A stretch of 17,235 nt of DNA, taken from NCBI GenBank assembly GCA_019746155.1, contig JAIESJ010000098.1, positions 1 to 17,235 of the forward strand, in the 5' to 3' direction. Shown here one piece after another: positions 14,642 to 17,235 of the stretch. A program made the translations under genes and the position numbers. The stretch comes from Burkholderiales bacterium (lineage in GTDB: Bacteria > Pseudomonadota > Gammaproteobacteria > Burkholderiales > SG8-41). The first letter of the stretch is position 1; the number at the start of each line of letters is the position of its first letter. A model generated the notes under the pieces. It ran no database searches and had not been told where the DNA came from. It worked only from the letters and a program-made list of their open reading frames with translations.

Positions 14642-15801
14642 GATGCCAATTCCAGTTTTTCTTGGTTCAGCACTTCGTGATATATCTCCAGCGTTCTTTT
14701 CGCCGAGACATCCCAGTTGAATTTCCTCGAGCGTTCCAGACATCGTTGCTTGAGGGTATCGCGATCTTCCGCCTTTTGGTCGATCAACATAGTCATCGTC
14801 CGGACAATATCGTCTACATCTTCCGCAGTAACAAGGAATCCGCAGTCTCCGACGATCTCGGGCAGCGAGGAATTGCTGCCGGCAACCGGGATCGCCCCCA
14901 GCGACATGCCTTCCAGTACCGGCATTCCAAACCCCTCGAACAGGGAAGGATAGATATTCGCAAAGCAATTCGCGTATAGCCAGCCCAGCTCGTCGTCATC
15001 GACATAGCCGGCGCGGATGATGTCGCCCGTGATGCCCAGCGCATCGATTTCCTGTTCAAAATCATCCATTAGCCAGCCGCCACCGCCGGCGATGACAAGG
15101 GGCAGGTTGTTCCGGCCGGTCGATTGCAGTTGGTGGAAAGCGCGCAACAGCGTTTTATGGTTTTTCCTCGGCTCGATCGTGCCGACGATCAGCCAAAAAG
15201 CGTCCGGCTTCAACTGCAACAGTCGCTCAGGCTGCGCTGTGCGCTTCTCAGTATTGAAGCGGGAAGCCGGATAGACGACGGAGACACGTTCGGCAGGATA
15301 ATGGGGAAAAATTCTGAGAAAGTGGTTCCGAGAATATTCAGATATGGCGATTACATAATCGGCAAATTGCGCAGCGTCGAAGACACCGCCAAAGCAACCC
15401 CAGCGGTTGGTTTCGGTAGTCCAGCCCGGGTTTTCGAGAAACCCCAAGTCGTAGAGCGTGTAAACCACCTTGGCGCGCTTCATCCCACGCGGACAATAAA
15501 AGTTGTTCGCATGAATGATGTCTGGATGACGTAGCTTTGCTTCTATTTCCTCCGGGGGCTGGCGCCAGAACTGGCGCGATGTTTCTGGCAGCAGATGCCG
15601 TGGCCCCAACTGAAAATTGCGCTGGCTGATCGGGCAGCGCATGGGTGCATGGGGGTCGAAATAGAAATCGCCGAAAGTCGGATAGAGAACGTACTGATTT
15701 TCAGTGTCGGCGCGGGCAAGGCCGCGGATCAGGCTGTCGGCAAAATATCCGCACCCGGCCTTCTGGCTCCCCGTCTGGCTGATATCGTAGCCTATCTTCA
15801 C
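14623..15801 (-). CDS. GT4 family glycosyltransferase
   Basis: A 392-aa GT-B fold enzyme. The N-terminal acceptor domain begins KIGYDISQTGSQKAGCGYF, with a glycine-rich loop, and contains HANNFYCP and YTLYDLGF. The C-terminal donor domain has VGTIEPRKNH (207-216), AGGGGWLMDD and the GT4 E-x7-E motif in PSLFEGFGMPVLEGM (E289, E297), followed by PEIVGDCGFLV. It is cytoplasmic, transferring a sugar from a nucleotide donor to a growing lipid-linked glycan; donor and acceptor unknown. A GTG at 15819 is also in frame, but GTG 15801 overlaps the upstream stop (GTGA), has GGTGAG upstream and gives the normal N-terminus. It resembles mannosyltransferases of O-antigen and capsule loci. Confidence 0.9.
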   Translation of the reverse strand: MKIGYDISQTGSQKAGCGYFADSLIRGLARADTENQYVLYPTFGDFYFDPHAPMRCPISQRNFQLGPRHLLPETSRQFWRQPPEEIEAKLRHPDIIHANNFYCPRGMKRAKVVYTLYDLGFLENPGWTTETNRWGCFGGVFDAAQFADYVIAISEYSRNHFLRIFPHYPAERVSVVYPASRFNTEKRTAQPERLLQLKPDAFWLIVGTIEPRKNHKTLLRAFHQLQSTGRNNLPLVIAGGGGWLMDDFEQEIDALGITGDIIRAGYVDDDELGWLYANCFANIYPSLFEGFGMPVLEGMSLGAIPVAGSNSSLPEIVGDCGFLVTAEDVDDIVRTMTMLIDQKAEDRDTLKQRCLERSRKFNWDVSAKRTLEIYHEVLNQEKLELASWPSGR

Positions 15802-16661
15802 GGCTTCACGCTCACCCACTTCGCCATGGTAGAAATCATGTCGCGGGATATCGCATGATTCCAGCGCAACGCCGCCAATAATGAAACCATGGCAACGAGA
15901 ATCAAAAAAAGCCTGGGGTGTGCTATCCGATCAACAGCTGTCTGCTCCATGACAGCGTGGCCATAGTTGAACAACCAGCGCTCAGGAACCTTGCCGAACA
16001 GACTTTGCATCATCCGGTTGATCTCCGCATGTACTTTCTTGCGGGCCCCAAGGGTCTTGGTTTCGGCGTAGAAGCGCGAACCGGCCAATGGCTGTTGTAA
16101 CCGAGAAAAACGTGCCCCACACGAAGCAAGGCGAAGCCAATATTCGTAGTCCATGCAATAGTTCAGGGTTTCGTCGAGCATGCCGAACCGCTCCACCACG
16201 CTCCGGCGAAAAAAAGTCGCGGGTTGGCAGATAAAGCAAACCTGCTTCAGGCGCTCGAAATCCCAATTCTCCGTAGGATAGTGTTCGATGATCGAATTAT
16301 CCTCGCGGATATGAAAGGCATCGCCATAGACCACATCGATTTCGGGGTTGGCGTCGAAGAGCGCGGCCACGCGGGCAACGGCGCCGGGATAGTAAATATC
16401 GTCGGAATTGAGCCAGCCGATGATCTCACCACTGGTAGCGCGGATGCCTTTGTTAACGGCATTGGTTTGCCCTTTGTCTTTCTCTGATACCCAACGTACC
16501 GGCGGGCTGAAACGTTTGAGTATGTCGATTGTGTTGTCGGTGCTGCCACCGTCGAAGACCACATGCTCGATTTCGGCGCCGGTTTGACAAGCCACGCTTT
16601 GCAGCGTGCGCTCGATGAATTGCCCCTGGTTAAAGGAAGGGGTGATGATGCTGACTTTCAT
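15798..16661 (-). CDS. GT2 family glycosyltransferase
   Basis: A 287-aa GT-A fold enzyme of the WcaA/RfbV kind. It has SIITPSFNQGQFIERTL (4-20), FDGGSTDNT (36-44), the metal-binding NSDD (85-88, WLNSDD) and CMDYEYWLRL (169-178), in which the acidic residues fit the catalytic ED-type motif. After the catalytic domain a short basic region leads to one hydrophobic stretch (about 249-266, LFLILVAMVSLLAAL) that may anchor it to the inner membrane. ATG 16661 overlaps the stop of the upstream GT4 gene (ATGA) and its own stop overlaps the next GT4 gene, so the three are translationally coupled. The donor sugar cannot be told. Confidence 0.9.
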   Translation of the reverse strand: MKVSIITPSFNQGQFIERTLQSVACQTGAEIEHVVFDGGSTDNTIDILKRFSPPVRWVSEKDKGQTNAVNKGIRATSGEIIGWLNSDDIYYPGAVARVAALFDANPEIDVVYGDAFHIREDNSIIEHYPTENWDFERLKQVCFICQPATFFRRSVVERFGMLDETLNYCMDYEYWLRLASCGARFSRLQQPLAGSRFYAETKTLGARKKVHAEINRMMQSLFGKVPERWLFNYGHAVMEQTAVDRIAHPRLFLILVAMVSLLAALRWNHAISRDMISTMAKWVSVKP

Positions 16662-17235
16662 GCTGAAATATTCTCGGGAAACAATTCAATGCATTTGCCA
16701 TCGGCGCCCACAATGCCGCACCGCTGCAACATCACCGAGAGTTCCCGTTGATCCTCACCATGCCCCGATCGCGCGGGAACGAAAGTGGGAGAAATCCGAA
16801 TTTCGTAGTACCCCCCATTGGGCTCCAGGGGCAACGATAAGACAGTGTTAGCGCCATGGACGATTTCAAGCGGGATGCCTTGGGGTTTTCCACCACGGCT
16901 GGCCGTAACCGCGACCTTCGACTGCGGCAGCCATTCGGGAGCGGAGAATTCGATCTCCAAAGTTTGCGCGCTTGCCGCGGGTACCACATGTATGTTCAGG
17001 CGGGGGCCCGCCCAGCCATCGGCATAAGCCCCCGTCAGCAGGTTTTCATGCGTTTCGTCGGTCAACGCGCACTGGAAGAGTTCCCAATACTCCTTTGCCA
17101 TGCGCTTCGCGTCTGAAAACTCGGCAGATCGCTGCAATCCAGCGTGAATGAGCCTTGCGCGCAATGCGTCGTCCTCCACCAATGAGATCATGGCTTGCGC
17201 AATCTGGGTCGGAACGCGCGGGTCGAAAAGGATGG
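16658..17235 (-). CDS. GT4 glycosyltransferase C-terminal part with appended beta domain (5' end outside window)
   Basis: Partial gene; 192 codons are visible and the start lies beyond 17235. The first residues (ILFDPRVPTQIAQA, then LVEDDALRARLIHAGLQRS) are the typical end of a GT4 donor domain, where the FDP segment leads into the last helices. After about residue 60 (from about 17014 downward) comes a domain of about 110 aa that GT4 enzymes normally lack. It is rich in beta strands, with YYEIRIS and a D-x-R-x-L motif (DQRELSV, about 16733-16753). A similar pattern ends the 750-aa membrane protein. It may bind carbohydrate or partner proteins. The stop overlaps the GT2 start. Confidence 0.85.
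   Translation of the reverse strand, partial: ILFDPRVPTQIAQAMISLVEDDALRARLIHAGLQRSAEFSDAKRMAKEYWELFQCALTDETHENLLTGAYADGWAGPRLNIHVVPAASAQTLEIEFSAPEWLPQSKVAVTASRGGKPQGIPLEIVHGANTVLSLPLEPNGGYYEIRISPTFVPARSGHGEDQRELSVMLQRCGIVGADGKCIELFPENISA

Noticed and set aside
14642..14968. N-terminal extension of the GMD-like gene by 109 codons
   Set aside because: It lies inside the GT4 gene, lacks similarity to any GMD N-terminus, and ATG 14641 fits the Rossmann motif position.

Overview
The window is a stretch of a large cell-surface polysaccharide or glycoconjugate locus. All sixteen genes are read from the minus strand, so transcription runs from high to low coordinates. The contents (GDP-heptose enzymes, several glycosyltransferases, GtrA, polytopic membrane proteins) and the moderately high GC suggest a Gram-negative proteobacterium. 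A 100-bp palindromic element with a CCCTCTCC/GGAGAGGG hairpin also looks proteobacterial. A betaproteobacterium is my guess, but nothing here fixes the taxon. No tRNA, rRNA, CRISPR, transposase or phage gene was seen.

In transcription order there are five blocks. (1) 17235-13604: the C-terminal part of a GT4 glycosyltransferase, a GT2 glycosyltransferase, a second GT4 enzyme and a GDP-mannose 4,6-dehydratase-like enzyme, all overlapping. (2) 13547-9023: two very large membrane proteins (768 and 750 aa) that overlap and appear to be distant paralogues. (3) 8863-5650, after an AT-rich gap: a polyprenyl-phosphate type GT2 (GtrB/DPM-like), a SAM methyltransferase, a GtrA-type membrane protein and an NAD-dependent sugar epimerase, tightly coupled. 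(4) 5529-860, after the palindromic element: an SDR, a Gfo/Idh/MocA oxidoreductase, HddA-type kinase, HddC-type nucleotidyltransferase, SIS isomerase and GmhB phosphatase, mostly with 4-bp ATGA overlaps. (5) 774-58: a transaldolase, 85 nt after gmhB.

A working model: the transaldolase supplies sedoheptulose 7-phosphate. The SIS isomerase, HddA, GmhB and HddC then convert it to a GDP-activated manno-heptose or a close relative. The GMD-like dehydratase, SDR, Gfo/Idh enzyme and epimerase could modify this or another nucleotide sugar. The GT4 and GT2 enzymes build a glycan on the cytoplasmic side. The GtrB-like GT2, methyltransferase and GtrA could make, modify and flip an undecaprenyl-phosphate sugar, and one or both large membrane proteins may be the GT-C-type transferases that use it on the periplasmic side.

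The parts most worth following up are the tandem membrane proteins, a beta-rich C-terminal domain shared by one of them and the GT4 enzyme at the window edge, and a divergent SIS isomerase lying in a cluster with its own transaldolase.
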